A DNA stretch of 64,000 nt from Emiliania huxleyi CCMP1516 (taxonomy: Eukaryota; Haptophyta; Isochrysidales; Noelaerhabdaceae): NCBI RefSeq assembly GCF_000372725.1, contig NW_005201613.1:294463-358462 (forward strand), in the 5' to 3' direction. Within the stretch, counting starts at the first letter, position 1. Each line of letters starts with the position of its first letter. Made by a program: the position numbers and the translations under genes. The notes beneath the pieces are model-generated. The model was not told the DNA's origin and did not search any database. It saw only the letters and a list, made by a program, of their open reading frames with translations. Shown here one piece after another: positions 29,861 to 39,829 of this stretch.

Positions 29861-30543
29861 AGTCTGCACAGGTTAGTCAGGACACGATCCCGGCGTGAAC
29901 ACGACTAACTGACGGATCCGCTCCTGACAGTCGCACGCGCCGCGCTGAGGCGCCGTGGCGCGTGCGACTGTCTTTGTTTGAAGTCAAAAGTCGAATCAGA
30001 GCGTTGTCGGCGTTGTCCTGAGTTTTCTCCCCCGGACCGCCCAACCGGGACCGCTCCGGGACGCACGCCGGCGAAACACCATCAAGCTGCTGTATGGCCC
30101 CGGCATCGCCTTCCCAGGCTTAGCTAGACTGAGAGATATTGTGGACATGATTGGTCTCTACAATATATACACTGACACTGAACCTCCCAGAGCTCGTTCT
30201 GGTCCGCCACGGCCATCCTCGGCCTCCGGAGGGCCCCCGGCCGCGGCGCGGTGCGGCGGCGTCACAAATCCGACCACAGAGCACCGGGACGCGGTCGGGC
30301 GATCTGAGGTCCAACTAGGCGTATGCATTCCCCACATCCAGGGCTATCACCTGGACCTATCAACAGGCCCCTGGGCGCCGTGCTCAGGAGCTACTGCTCC
30401 AACCTGTTCACAGCCTTGTTATTGAGAAGAAAATACCTCCTATGGCGCTGTGCGCTGGCCTGTGAGAGTTCACAGCCTTCGAAAATACCTGGTATGGCGC
30501 TGGGCGGCCCTCCTCCCGACGCCTCGCTCTTCCTTCCACACAT
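29861..30543. other. Intergenic with dispersed repeat R3
   Basis: No gene supported. GCGCGTGCGACTGTC and its complement near 29928-29975 form an imperfect inverted repeat (GACAGTCGCACGCGCC / GGCGCGTGCGACTGTC). R3 lies at 30412-30472. Confidence 0.5.
30412..30472 (+). repeat. Dispersed repeat R3, copy 1
   Basis: About 60 bp including GAGAAGAAAATAC and TCCTATGGCGCTGTGCGCTG; copies at 57914-57975 (+) and 32644-32705 (-). Confidence 0.75.
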
Positions 30544-32575
30544 ATGCGCCGGCCTCCGGAGGCAAAGTGCTTCGGCTTCGCCCTGCCGCTGAGCGGCCGC
30601 CCGCTCTTCATCGTGCTGACTGTGTCCGCCATCGGGAGCGCCGTCCTCTATGCCGCGCTGCAGGAGGGCGTGTTCCAGGTGCCGGGCTTCAAGTTTAGCG
30701 GCTGGATGACCTTTGTGACGGCGGCGACGATGGCGGTCTGCGGCCACCTCGAGCTGCTGGTCACAGGCAGCCGGCAGCGCGTTGGCACGCTCGACCAGTA
30801 CCTGCGTCTCTCGCTGCTGACCCTCGCCGGCATGTACCTCACCAACGCGTCGCTCAAGTACCTCAACTACTCGACGCGCGTGCTCTTCAAGTCGAGCAAG
30901 CTGCTGCCGACGATGCTCCTCGGCACCCTGATGCAGGGCCGGCGCTACTCCTTCCTCGAGTACCTCGCGGCGGGCGGCCTCGTCGGCGGAATCACGCTCT
31001 TCACCCTCGGCGACGCGGACACGCTGCCCTCCTTCCACCTCGCCGGCGTCGGGCTCATCCTGCTCGGCATCGCCGCCGACGCCGCGACGAGTAACTTCGA
31101 GGAGAAGGCATTCTTCCGCGCAGTCACCCCGGTGCCGCCCGCGGCCTCGCGCCGCCCTCCTCGCCGCCCTCCTCTCGCAGCGAAGTAGCACCTTCGATTA
31201 GCCCGGCGGTGATTGCTCCGCAGCCCTCCGCCGCCCGCGCGCCGGCCTCGCGCCTCCTCTTGCCGCGCCGCCCGCCTCACCGCCGCCCTGGCCTCCCTGG
31301 CGAGGCGAGCCATGTTGAGGTGGTGGCCTACTCGTCCATGTTTGGCTCCGCGTGGGGGCTGCTGCTGCTGCTGCCCACCGGCGCGCCCTCCTCTGCCTCT
31401 GCCTCCGCCTCCACGAGCACCTCCAGCACTAGCAGCACTAGCACTAGACACTCCCCCCCGGCTGACGACTGCTTCAGGGTTCCTTGGCAGTCGCTGCCAT
31501 GCCGGCATGCCCGCTATGCAGCTCGATTTTGTGCCTTTTTCCCCCCGGGGCCGGGGGGCACCCCCCCCCCCCACCAAAACTTTTTGGGGGGCAACAAGGG
31601 CCCCCCCCCCCCCCCCCTCCTCCGCCACCGCCACCGCGGCCGCATACTCCGCCACACCCACACTCCGAGACGCGCCGGAGGGGCGAGACGGGTGGACCCC
31701 AGCCTATTGCAATAGCACTCGAGAGGGCACATTCCCAGGCCGGATGCAGCTGGCCGGAGGCAGCTCTCCCCTGCACGCTGTGCTCTCGCCGTACCTGTGG
31801 CCCTCGCGCGCACGCGGTGCCCCAAACACACAGCACGCTGCCGAAGTCGCCGCCCTCAGCTCCCCCCGCGCCCACACCCCACCAGGCGAGCTCGGCGCGG
31901 CGCTGCGGCACGGCGCAAAGCAGCCGCAGGTGCTGCCGCTGCTCGTGGGGTCTTCGATATGCGGCTACGCGAGCGTCAGCGTCGTGCTGCTCCTGATCAA
32001 GCTCTACGGCGCCACCGTCACGGAGCTCGTCAAGAGCATGCGCAAGGCACCAAGAAGAGAGTCCGTTTCAGTAGCCGAGTAGCCGGGGCTCCACCGAAAT
32101 TCCACCACCGCCCGCGCCGCCGCGCCGTGCCCGCCGCGCCGCCGCGCCCGCCGCCTGGTATCGCCGCCTGGTATCGCCGCCTGGTATCGCCGCCTGGTAT
32201 CGCCGCCTGAAATCGCCGCCTGGGGGGGGGGGAGGACAAGAAGAGAGGAGCGGAGAGAGGAGCGGAGAGAGGAGCGGAGAGAGGAGCGGAGCGGAGCGGC
32301 GAGGAGCGGCGGAGCCGCGTCCGCAGGTGCTGACCGTGGCCCTCTCCTTCGTGCTCTACCCGAAGCCCTTCTCGTGGAAGTACGCGGTCGGCGGCGCCGC
32401 CGTTCTCATCTCCCTCGCCGCCACGCAAGAGCTGCAGCGCCGCAAGGGAGGCGACGTCTCGCCCGCCGAGGGGGGCGAGGCGCAGCCGTTTGCTCGCGAC
32501 ACCAGCGAGGAGGACTCTCGGGCAGACAGGAGCAGCGACGTGGGGAGCGTCGACGATGATCCCCACGATAAATAA
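30544..32575 (+). CDS. PAPS-transporter-like nucleotide-sugar transporter (SLC35B family)
   Basis: Four exons: 30544-31119, 31305-31380, 31886-32046, 32327-32575; all three introns are GC-AG and the frame is kept, giving 353 residues with about ten hydrophobic segments. Diagnostic: 'LTNASLKYLNYSTRVLFKSS' and 'KLLPTMLLGTLMQGRRY', 'GDADTLPSFHLAGVGLILLG', 'AADAATSNFEEKA', 'IKLYGATVTELVKSMRK' and 'VLTVALSFVLYPKPFSWKY', in the order of SLC35B2/B3, which carry 3'-phosphoadenosine 5'-phosphosulfate into the Golgi. Neighbouring glycosyltransferases suit a role in sulfated glycan synthesis (inference). Intron 2 has poly-C and poly-G tracts; intron 3 has TGGTATCGCCGCC tandem units (32157-32222). Confidence 0.88.
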
Positions 32576-32643
32576 GAGCGAGGTGCTGGAAGGAGGGGGG
32601 AGGGACCCGGGGGTCACCACGGGGGGTCATTTTCGTGAAATCT

Positions 32644-32705
32644 CGACCACAACCTCTCACAGACCAGCGCACAGCGCCATAGGACGTATATGTTTTCTTC
32701 TCAAT
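32644..32705 (-). repeat. Dispersed repeat R3, inverted copy
   Basis: Complement of 30412-30472. It overlaps the last codons and stop of the minus-strand gene ending at 32701, so the repeat supplies the stop codon. Confidence 0.7.
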
Positions 32706-34660
32706 AATCCACCCCCCAGATCGGCGGCGACCTGCAACGCCGGTCGTCGTCGGCGGCGGCTTCGCCGGCCGAGGGCGCGGCGTGTCGCCCGGAGGCACGG
32801 CTGCGGGAGAGGATCTCGCCGATCACGTCGGCCGCCGCGGGCTTAGCGGCCTCGGCCCTCGAGAATCGCTCCTTGTCGGCCGCGGGGAGCGCCGGCGAGA
32901 GTGGCGCGTCCCTATCGACCCCGAGCAGCTGCACCCCGCGCTTGCCAAAGCGACTGCTTGCCGCCGCCGCCGCCCGCTGCCCCCACTCGGCGCCCACCGC
33001 CGCCCCCCTGCTTGCCAGAGCCGCCGCCCGCTGCCCCAACCCTGTGCCTGCCTCCGCCGCCCACGAGGCGGTCCGCTTGAGTCCGCCCCCAGGTCCGCCT
33101 CGCGCGGCGTGCTCGTGCGGCTCGTACGCCGCCTCCGCGTCTCGCGGGCGGCACCGGAGGGCGAGCAGGCAGGCAGAGCCAACAGCAGCCAACGCCAGCA
33201 AGCCGCTCGCCATGGACACCGCCACGGGCGCCAGCACGGACGCCAGCACGGACGTGGGCGGCTGCGCGGGAGGCGGGAGCGGGGGCGGGAGGAGGAAGGC
33301 CTTGCGCCGCACGTAGCAGGCGGCGGTGTCGGAAGGCGCCACCGCCTCGACCGAGAGAGGCTCTTTGACGAGCCGGCAGTCCGCAAGCGCGGAGGAGGAC
33401 GCGTCGGCGGGCGAGAACTCGAGCGCGATGCAGAGGAGGGAGGACGAGCACGCCTCGAAGCAGCTCTCTCTGCTCGGCAGCTCGTGGTCGGTGATGAGCG
33501 CCTATAAGGGGCAGGTCCGAGACACGTCCACGACATGTCCGAGACATGTCCTGCTCGTGGTCGGTGAGGAGCGCCGTCTCGTCTTCGGCCGAGGCGGAGG
33601 CGGGGCGCGGCTTGGCCGAGCGGCGGGCCGACTGCATCGCGACGTCGAGGGAGGCGAGGGCGCCGGAGGGCGCTGCGATGACGCAGTGGCCGCGCCGCCC
33701 TCTGGGCATAGCATACTCTGTCCACTTGTATGGCGGCGACGCCGGCGGCGGAGGGGGGGGAGGCGGCGGCGGAGGCGGCGGTGGCGGCGAGGGCGGCGAG
33801 GACGGTGGCGGGGACGGTGGCGGCGGCGGTGAGGGTGGCGGCGGTGGCGGCGGTGAGGGGGGCGGCGGCGGCGGCAGTGGCGGGGGGGGTGAGGGTGGCG
33901 GGGAAGAGGGTGGCAGCGGGGGCGGCGGCGGCGGCAGGAGCGGGGACGGGGGCGTGGGCGGCGGCAGGAGCGGCGGCGGCAGGTGGAGCGGTGGCGGGGG
34001 CGTGGGCGGCGGCAGGAGCGGCGGCGGCGGGTGGAGCGGTGGCGGCAGCGGCGGCTCCGTGGGCGGCGGGGGCAGTGGTGGCGGCGAGGAGGGTGGCGGC
34101 AGCGAGGGGGGTGGCGGCGGGTGGTCCGGCGGGGCCGGGGGGTATGGGGGGTGGCGTGGCGTATAGATAGGCGGCGGTGGCTCGGGCGGCGGAGGCGAGG
34201 GCGCGATGAAGGTCGACGTGCAGCTCGAGGTGGTTTTTCGGTTGGCGAGCTCCGCGGCGACGCAGCGGCCTTGGCCGTAGCCAAACGTCTCCGTGCTCGC
34301 CTTCCCGTCGGCCAGGATGCGCGAGCAGGTGGAGGTGGCGTTGGCGACACTGAAGCCAAAGGAGCCCGAGCACGAGACGATTGACACGCGCTCGGTCAAG
34401 GCGAGCACCCGGCCGCCGAATACGCCCATGCTCTGCACGCAGGTTGCGCCGCCGCTGTTGCAGATCAGGTACTCGCACCCGAGGATGGAGGAAGTCTGAC
34501 ATGAGCAGCAAGACCGAACTTGACAGCCGTACGTCAAGAGGTTCTCGCACGTGTTGTCGTAACACGTCGTGCCATCCGCGCCACAGAACTGGTTTACCGG
34601 GCAGCAGTTGGCCGCGGCGCGTGTGGCGAGCAGCAGCGGCAGCAGGTTTCGAAGCGACAT
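32701..34660 (-). CDS. Hydroxyproline-rich single-pass surface protein with PAN-like domain
   Basis: ATG 34660: signal peptide MSLRNLLPLLLATRAAA, a Cys-rich N-domain (CCPVNQFCGADGTTCYDNTC), then about 150 residues of (S/L)PPPP repeats typical of wall/extensin-type proteins. A GC-AG intron (33574-33502) joins exon 1 (34660-33575) to exon 2 (33501-32701) in frame, completing a PAN/apple-like module ('ALITDHELPSRESCFEACSS...CIALEF...CRLV...CYVRR'). A transmembrane helix (LASVLAPVAVSMASGLLALA) and a basic Ala-rich tail follow. 628 residues. Likely a plasma-membrane or wall adhesion protein. Confidence 0.75.
33502..33574 (-). mobile_element. Introner-like intron with 22-bp exon copy
   Basis: 73-nt GC-AG intron. 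Plus-strand 33553-33574 (intron start) repeats 33480-33501 (next exon start) at 21/22 positions (GCTCGTGGTCGGTGA). The rest of the intron has GGACATGTCTCGGACATGTC-type repeats. Confidence 0.8.
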
Positions 34661-36115
34661 GCGTCTGCTGCGGCCGAGAGCGGAGCCTCGAAGGAGCGGG
34701 CAAAAACGTGACGTTTCAAATTCACGTGGAGGCGCCGCGCAAAAAAGACCGCGGCAAGCCCTGAGGAGCACAAAAGAGACCGCGTCTTCACAGTCACAGC
34801 TCCAGTGTGCAGTCATCTCCTATCTCGCGACCGCGCTGGTGTCCAGTCCGAGCCTGGCTGTTCTTCACGCCTGGTCATTTAACCAACTCACCCGTAGTAC
34901 AAAAACAAAAGTAGATTCCGCTGGTCATTTCGAGGGCTGGACAAAAGTGAATAGGTTTGTTTTTGAGGGCTTGACTTACGCTAACAACTTTGTTCAGCAT
35001 CAAAAGTGTCTGTAGAAAATTTTCATGCATTTTGAAGAAGAGAGTGACCCCCCCCCCCCCCCCCCTGCATTTTTGCATTCGCATGCATCGCCAACAAGAA
35101 GACTCTCTCTCTCTGCATCGCCTGCATTACAACTGCATGGGCAAAAACAACACTGATTGCATTTCGTTGCATATGCATTCGATGCATTTTGCGCGTCATT
35201 GCATGAGAGAGAGGAGAGAGATTTTTAGCAATACCAAACAACAGTGCATCTGCATTCGATGCATTCGGGTCATGACTTTTGCAATTTGAGGGCAAGAACC
35301 TTAGGCAAGTGACCCAGACTCCTCCCCCCTCCCCTCCCCTCTCCCCTCCCCTCTCCCCTCCCCTCAAGTACCCCCCAGACTCCTCCCCCCTCCCCTTTCC
35401 TCTCCCCCCCCCCCCCTCCTACTCTGTCTGCATCTCCTCCTGCACTCCTCCTGCCCCCCTAACAAGGCTGTGAAACAACTCGACGACGGCACCGACGCGC
35501 CGCAAGGGGTCCCCGGGTCGGCAGCTGGAAACCTGCGTGTTGCTCACGTGCATGGTACGTTGCCTCTACAGCGTCGACCGTGCGTCTCGCGCGCGCAACT
35601 TGCTCGGCCTGCATCCCTGCAGGCGCCTCTCTTCGGGTCGCTCGGTCACCGATTTAGCTGCCTGCCTCCCCCTGCGACCGCCAGTGAGCTGGGACCGTCC
35701 GCCCCATCGTCTTAGGTGATCACTCGCTCCGTCTCGACCCATCGGGTGCGCACCACGGCCGAGACCCTCCGTGCTGTTCGACATTTTGCTCCCAAACGTC
35801 GCCTGCTGCCCGTCCTCGCTGCTCGAGTATCGAGGGCGCTCCCGCCCGCCCGCCATACTGGCTCTCCCATGTGTCGAGCTCGCAGTTCGAGGTCGTACTC
35901 TCCTCGTGCGGGTTGGGGCGCCCGTCCGCGCCGCGCAGCCTGCACACGAACATGCACAAGATGGCATGCACATGCCTATGCCAGCGCCGCGCAGCCTGCA
36001 CATGCACATGCATAAATAAGATGGCATGCTCATGCACATGTGCCAGCGCCGCGCAGCCTGCAGGGATGCTCGCTACTTTTTATCACTACTCGCTACCTTG
36101 ATACTACATGCTACG
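34661..36115. other. Intergenic, simple-sequence rich
   Basis: No gene supported. Holds a partial R2 copy (34838-34868), a run of C (35047-35065), TGCATTCGATGCATT-type palindromic words (35070-35275), CTCCCCTCCC tracts (35318-35420) and a duplicated CCAGCGCCGCGCAGCCTGCA block (35980-36063). Confidence 0.5.
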
Positions 36116-36539
36116 TTGGGCTGAGCACAGTTTGCCTCTCGCGACCCGTCTGTTTTCCTTTCCTTTTTTCTCTACAACACCCTCTCTTTTCCTCTCTCTT
36201 TTCCCGGGAAAACTCCGTGGAAATCGTCAAATTTTGGGCTCTGAGGCTGGTTTGGGCCCAAAATCAGCCAAATTTTAGGTCAAATCGGCAAAATGCCGGG
36301 AATTTTGCGGAGAACCCGTGCATACCTGGAATTTACCCTGCGATCGCCTGGGTATTTTGTCGATTTCCTCAATTTTGCCTCAGATTTTGCCCCAGACCAG
36401 CTCTCAGACTCAGGGAAACTCGCGAGTTTCCAGAATGGAGCACCAAACACCCTCTTTTCCCTGGAAATTTCCGGAAACGCAAAGTGCTGGGGACCCTCTG
36501 TTTTCCTTTTTGTTTTCCGGAAAACTGTGCTCAGCCCAA
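36116..36539. mobile_element. 424-bp MITE-like element with 18-bp TIRs
   Basis: TTGGGCTGAGCACAGTTT at 36116-36133 and its complement at 36522-36539. GCTACG lies directly left (36110-36115) and 3 bp beyond the right end (36543-36548), a possible target duplication. The interior is clearly more AT-rich than its surroundings (ATTTTGCC, AAATTTTGGG words) and non-coding. Confidence 0.65.
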
Positions 36540-36721
36540 ATTGCTACGCGGCCGATGGCCGCTACGGCGAGCCTACTTACTCACTACGCTGCGGGCGATG
36601 TGGCCTCCATGGGCAGCACCGTGTGCACGGCGGCGTGCTCTGCCATATGCGGAGGGTCGCTTGTTGCCCTCCGCGCGCGAGGTGTGGGGGGGCCGTGGCA
36701 TTCCTGGAATGCCCCCCCGCA

Positions 36722-36769
36722 ACCCTGCTGCTTCATCACGACCCCGAGGTCGTGATGAAGCAGCGGGGT
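36722..36769. repeat. Long hairpin upstream of CDIN1
   Basis: CTGCTTCATCACGACC (36728-36743) pairs perfectly with 36748-36763 over a CCGA loop; pairing extends to 36722/36769 with one wobble, giving a 22-bp stem. A smaller palindrome GGCATTCCTGGAATGCC is nearby. Confidence 0.7.
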
Positions 36770-36994
36770 GTTGTGTTCTTGTGTGTGACTTGTGTACGTG
36801 ATCGTGAGCTCTGGGTTCCAACTTTTTGCGGGGTATGGTATGGTACACTCGCGGCCCAAAGGGTGGGGGGGTATGGTCCTGACCGCCCATCCCCGGTCTC
36901 CGGGAGGCTGGGTCTGTCAGCAGGCGGAGGGGAACTCCCTAATTCCCGCGTTTTTTTGCATGCGGGCGGGCGCAGAAGTGTCGGAAGAGCTTGC

Positions 36995-38106
36995 ATGCCG
37001 TGCACGCACGCGGCGTACCTGCGTGCCGCCGCCGAGTGCCGCACGCCCTGCGACGCGGTGGCGCTGGCGGCCGACCCGTCGCTCGGCCTGAGCTACGAGG
37101 CGCTCCTCTCCATCTGCGCAGCGCGGCTCGTCGCGGCGACCAAAGCGAGCATGGGCCGGCACCGCGCCAAGGCGGCCGCGATCACGCAGCGGTACGAGGG
37201 CGGCGCGCACCTCGTCGCCATCGCGTCCGAGCTCGACCTTCCGCCGACCATGCTGGCACGAGTCGTGCTTGAGGAGAGGTACAGCCTGCGCAAGGGCGCC
37301 AAGGGGAGGCACGGCGCCGGCGCGCTGCTGCGAAGCCCCTCGCTCATCGACGACCCGCGGCTGCGCAGCGAGGTGGCTGCCGCCGTGGCGTCGGACGCAG
37401 CATACGGCCCTGCGGTGGACGCGGCGCGGGCAGCCGACTGGCCCGCGAGCTGTGAAGAGCGTCTCTTCACGCTTTCCGGCCGAACAGGCGCGCCGGCTGA
37501 CCGGGCTGCAGCAGGAGCTTGTGCTATCACAGGAGCTGCGCGCGCGTGGCATCCCCTTCCTCTCCGAGGAGCAGCTGCGCGAGAGAGGCGAGGCCAAGAC
37601 GCCCGACGCGCTGCTGCCGGTCCCGCTGCTGGTTCGGGGCCGCCAGGTGCGCAGGTGTCGACTCCACCGCCGCTGCCCACGTCAATCAGTGCTTGCCGGT
37701 CGGCGGCTGGCTTGTTTAGGTTCACTGGGTCGACTCCAAGGCCACGTTTGGCGACCCAGCATCGCACGCAGGTGATCCGCCGTGCCGCGGCCGTACCCGC
37801 AACCTCTCTCGCCGCCGCCGCCACCACCGTCCCCGCCGCCGCCCCCACTCCCGCTGTCCCCTCACCGTCCCAGCCCGCACCGCCCCAGCCTCCACCGCCC
37901 CATCGCCGCCGCCGCCCTCAGAGTACGCCGCGACGCAGTTCGCGAGCTACGTCAACCGGTACGCGTCGGGGCTGGTGCTTTACTGGTTCGGCTTCGACGA
38001 GGCGATCGACGACAGCGACGACCTCGTGCTGCTCGACGCCTTCCCCGACGACTGCGAGCTGATGAGCCACTGCGCGCTGCTCACCGCGCCGGCGCTGGCT
38101 CGCTAG
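36995..38106 (+). CDS. CDIN1: CDIN1 (C15orf41) homologue, TPD-motif nuclease
   Basis: Four exons, 36995-37444, 37488-37646, 37720-37771, 37922-38106; all junctions keep frame (281 residues, close to the family's about 280). Matches to CDIN1 in order: 'AAAITQRYEGGAHLVAIASE', 'DLPPTMLARVVLEE', 'LLRSPSLIDDPRLRSEVAAA', 'AAYGPAVDAARA', 'LRARGIPFLSEEQLRERGEA' then the signature KTPD ('AKTPDALLPVPLLV'), 'VHWVDSKATFGDPASH', 'YVNRYASGLVLYWFGFDEAI'. The human protein is a PD-(D/E)xK-type nuclease partner of codanin-1, linked to histone handling and congenital dyserythropoietic anaemia (family knowledge); the TPD, ESK-like DSK and following residues are conserved here. Introns: first GC-AG, others GT-AG. 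Confidence 0.9.
37445..37487 (+). mobile_element. 43-nt introner-like intron of CDIN1 with hairpin insert
   Basis: GC-AG intron. Bases 37451-37487 include the perfect inverted repeat GTGAAGAG/CTCTTCAC and the core AGCGTCTCTTCACG, almost the same as the insert at 21960-21995 in the PCYOX1-like gene. The exon copy is only GCG(A/C)G long. Confidence 0.8.
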
Positions 38107-38447
38107 CGGTACTTCTTTTGTGGTGCCAGCGTCTGCTGTGAGGGGCTTGTATTGTTAGAATTCTTTTTTACACAGATGCGGTGGGGGGGGGTGGCTGTGG
38201 GCGTGTTTTGTGGAAACGTGTGTGTCTCTTCCAGGTATACCCCTAGTCGCAGCTGCCTCTGGAAGGCACCGATAGGTATAAAATGGCGCAAATGACCAAA
38301 ATCAAGGTTTGTAACTCGCGCTGTGCCACTGTGAATGGAACTAGATCTTCGGCCCTCCCTCTACGCTCTACTCCTTTAGTTTACGGCTCTACCTCGCCTG
38401 GGCATGTGTGCGTTTTTGCCGCTTGAGTTCTCTCAGACTCACGCGGC

Positions 38448-39437
38448 CTATTCGTGTTCCGATGGCGGTTCGATCGCACTCGTGCTCCGCCGCGCGCTCT
38501 CGTTGCGGCGCGATCTGCATGCAATGCGCTCCAGCGTCGGGTGGTGGCGGTCGATCAGCTGCTCCGGGACGACCCACTGCTCGTATAGCGACCGCGCGTG
38601 CAGCTGCGAGCCCGCCTCTGGCCGCTGGCTCGGCGGGTGGCTCGTGTACGGCCGCTCGCCTCCCAATGTCCTCACCGTGGGTTCCCAGCCGTCGCAGGGC
38701 GCGTTGAGGAAGACAGAATTCCAGTAGTCGTCGCTCCGGAAGGCCACCTTGCTCCGCGCCTGCACCCAGACGAGCATCGCCTTGAAGTCGGCCTCGCGGT
38801 TCGGTCGCAGCAGCGGCGCGGGCACCCAAAACGAGTCGCTGCCCTGCACCATGCGGACGCACGCGTTGGAGCGGACAGGGTACCACTTCACCGTCGTGAG
38901 AACGGCGAGGGCCTTCCGCCCCTCGGCGCGCACGTCCACCCGCAGGTACTGCTGCGCGAGCCACGGGCGGTACAGCACGTCGTCGTCGCAAACGATGACC
39001 GCGTCCAACGCGCGGTCGGCGGCGGAGGCGGCGAACGCGGCGAGCATCTTGGCGGCGGCACCCCACTCTCGCGTCAGCAGCGTCACGTGCAGGCGCGCGC
39101 CCGCGAGCGCCGCCGCCCGCCGGCATTGCTGCGCGACCCGGCTGGTGTTGACCGGCGCCCCGCGGAGGCGCGGCTCGAGTGCGATCGAGATCAGCGCGGG
39201 AGGGATGGGGTCCTGCCGCACCAGGCTGTCCAGCACGGGGCGCAGGTGCGGCGCCCGCCCCGGAAGCGTCGTCATCGCAAACGCGTAGCGCAGCACTGCC
39301 GCCGCGTCGAGCAGCCTGGGCTGCCATTTCGCTCTTGGGTTGGCGCGCGCCCGCTGTGCGCAAAGATCGCGGATGCATTCGCGGTGCTGGCGCAGGTTGG
39401 GGAAGTTGTAGCCACAGGATGGGACGGCGCGCTGCAT
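38448..39437 (-). CDS. Glycosyltransferase, GT-A type with DDD motif
   Basis: Single-exon, 329 residues from ATG 39437. 'RYAFAMTTLPGRAPHLRPVL' and 'LVRQDPIPPALISIAL' form the N-terminal sugar-nucleotide half; 'DAVIVCDDDVLYRPWLAQQY' has the metal-binding DxD (CDDDV); 'VRMVQGSDSFWVPAPLL' and 'FRSDDYWNSVFLNAPCDGWE' match acceptor/catalytic regions of algal GT families that use a hypervariable substrate. No signal anchor is visible, so an upstream exon may be missing. Exact donor unknown. Confidence 0.7.
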   Translation of the reverse strand: MQRAVPSCGYNFPNLRQHRECIRDLCAQRARANPRAKWQPRLLDAAAVLRYAFAMTTLPGRAPHLRPVLDSLVRQDPIPPALISIALEPRLRGAPVNTSRVAQQCRRAAALAGARLHVTLLTREWGAAAKMLAAFAASAADRALDAVIVCDDDVLYRPWLAQQYLRVDVRAEGRKALAVLTTVKWYPVRSNACVRMVQGSDSFWVPAPLLRPNREADFKAMLVWVQARSKVAFRSDDYWNSVFLNAPCDGWEPTVRTLGGERPYTSHPPSQRPEAGSQLHARSLYEQWVVPEQLIDRHHPTLERIACRSRRNESARRSTSAIEPPSEHE

Positions 39438-39829
39438 TGGACTTACGTGGACGCACGCACGACGCGTGTTACGATTTCAAGAGAGAATCTGTTTTTCTTC
39501 TTCTCTCCTTTTTCAACAATATACCTAAAACATACCTAAACCTTTTTCAACTCAAAGGAGAAGGGGCGGGGGAATTGCCGTGCACGGGGCGTCCAGGTCC
39601 CAGCGGGTTTTCACGTAACAAGTACACACCGGAGGGGGCTGGAGGGGGACACGCGCGCGAAGTTGAGCAGTGTAGCGCAGCGTCCGGGGATGGCGGGCCT
39701 CGCCGATGTGTAATGTCCGTCTGACGAAAGGACCGAGAGAGATTTTCGAGAACCAAGGGTCGACCGGCTGGCGGGCTCGGCTCGATAGGGGTGCAGGTGC
39801 CTTGAAGTCACCTCAATCCAAAGCTACGG

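Noticed and set aside
36293-36994. Extended N-terminus of CDIN1 in the same frame
   Set aside because: The extra 234 codons run through the MITE and hairpins and have no family counterpart; ATG 36995 gives the usual CDIN1 length.
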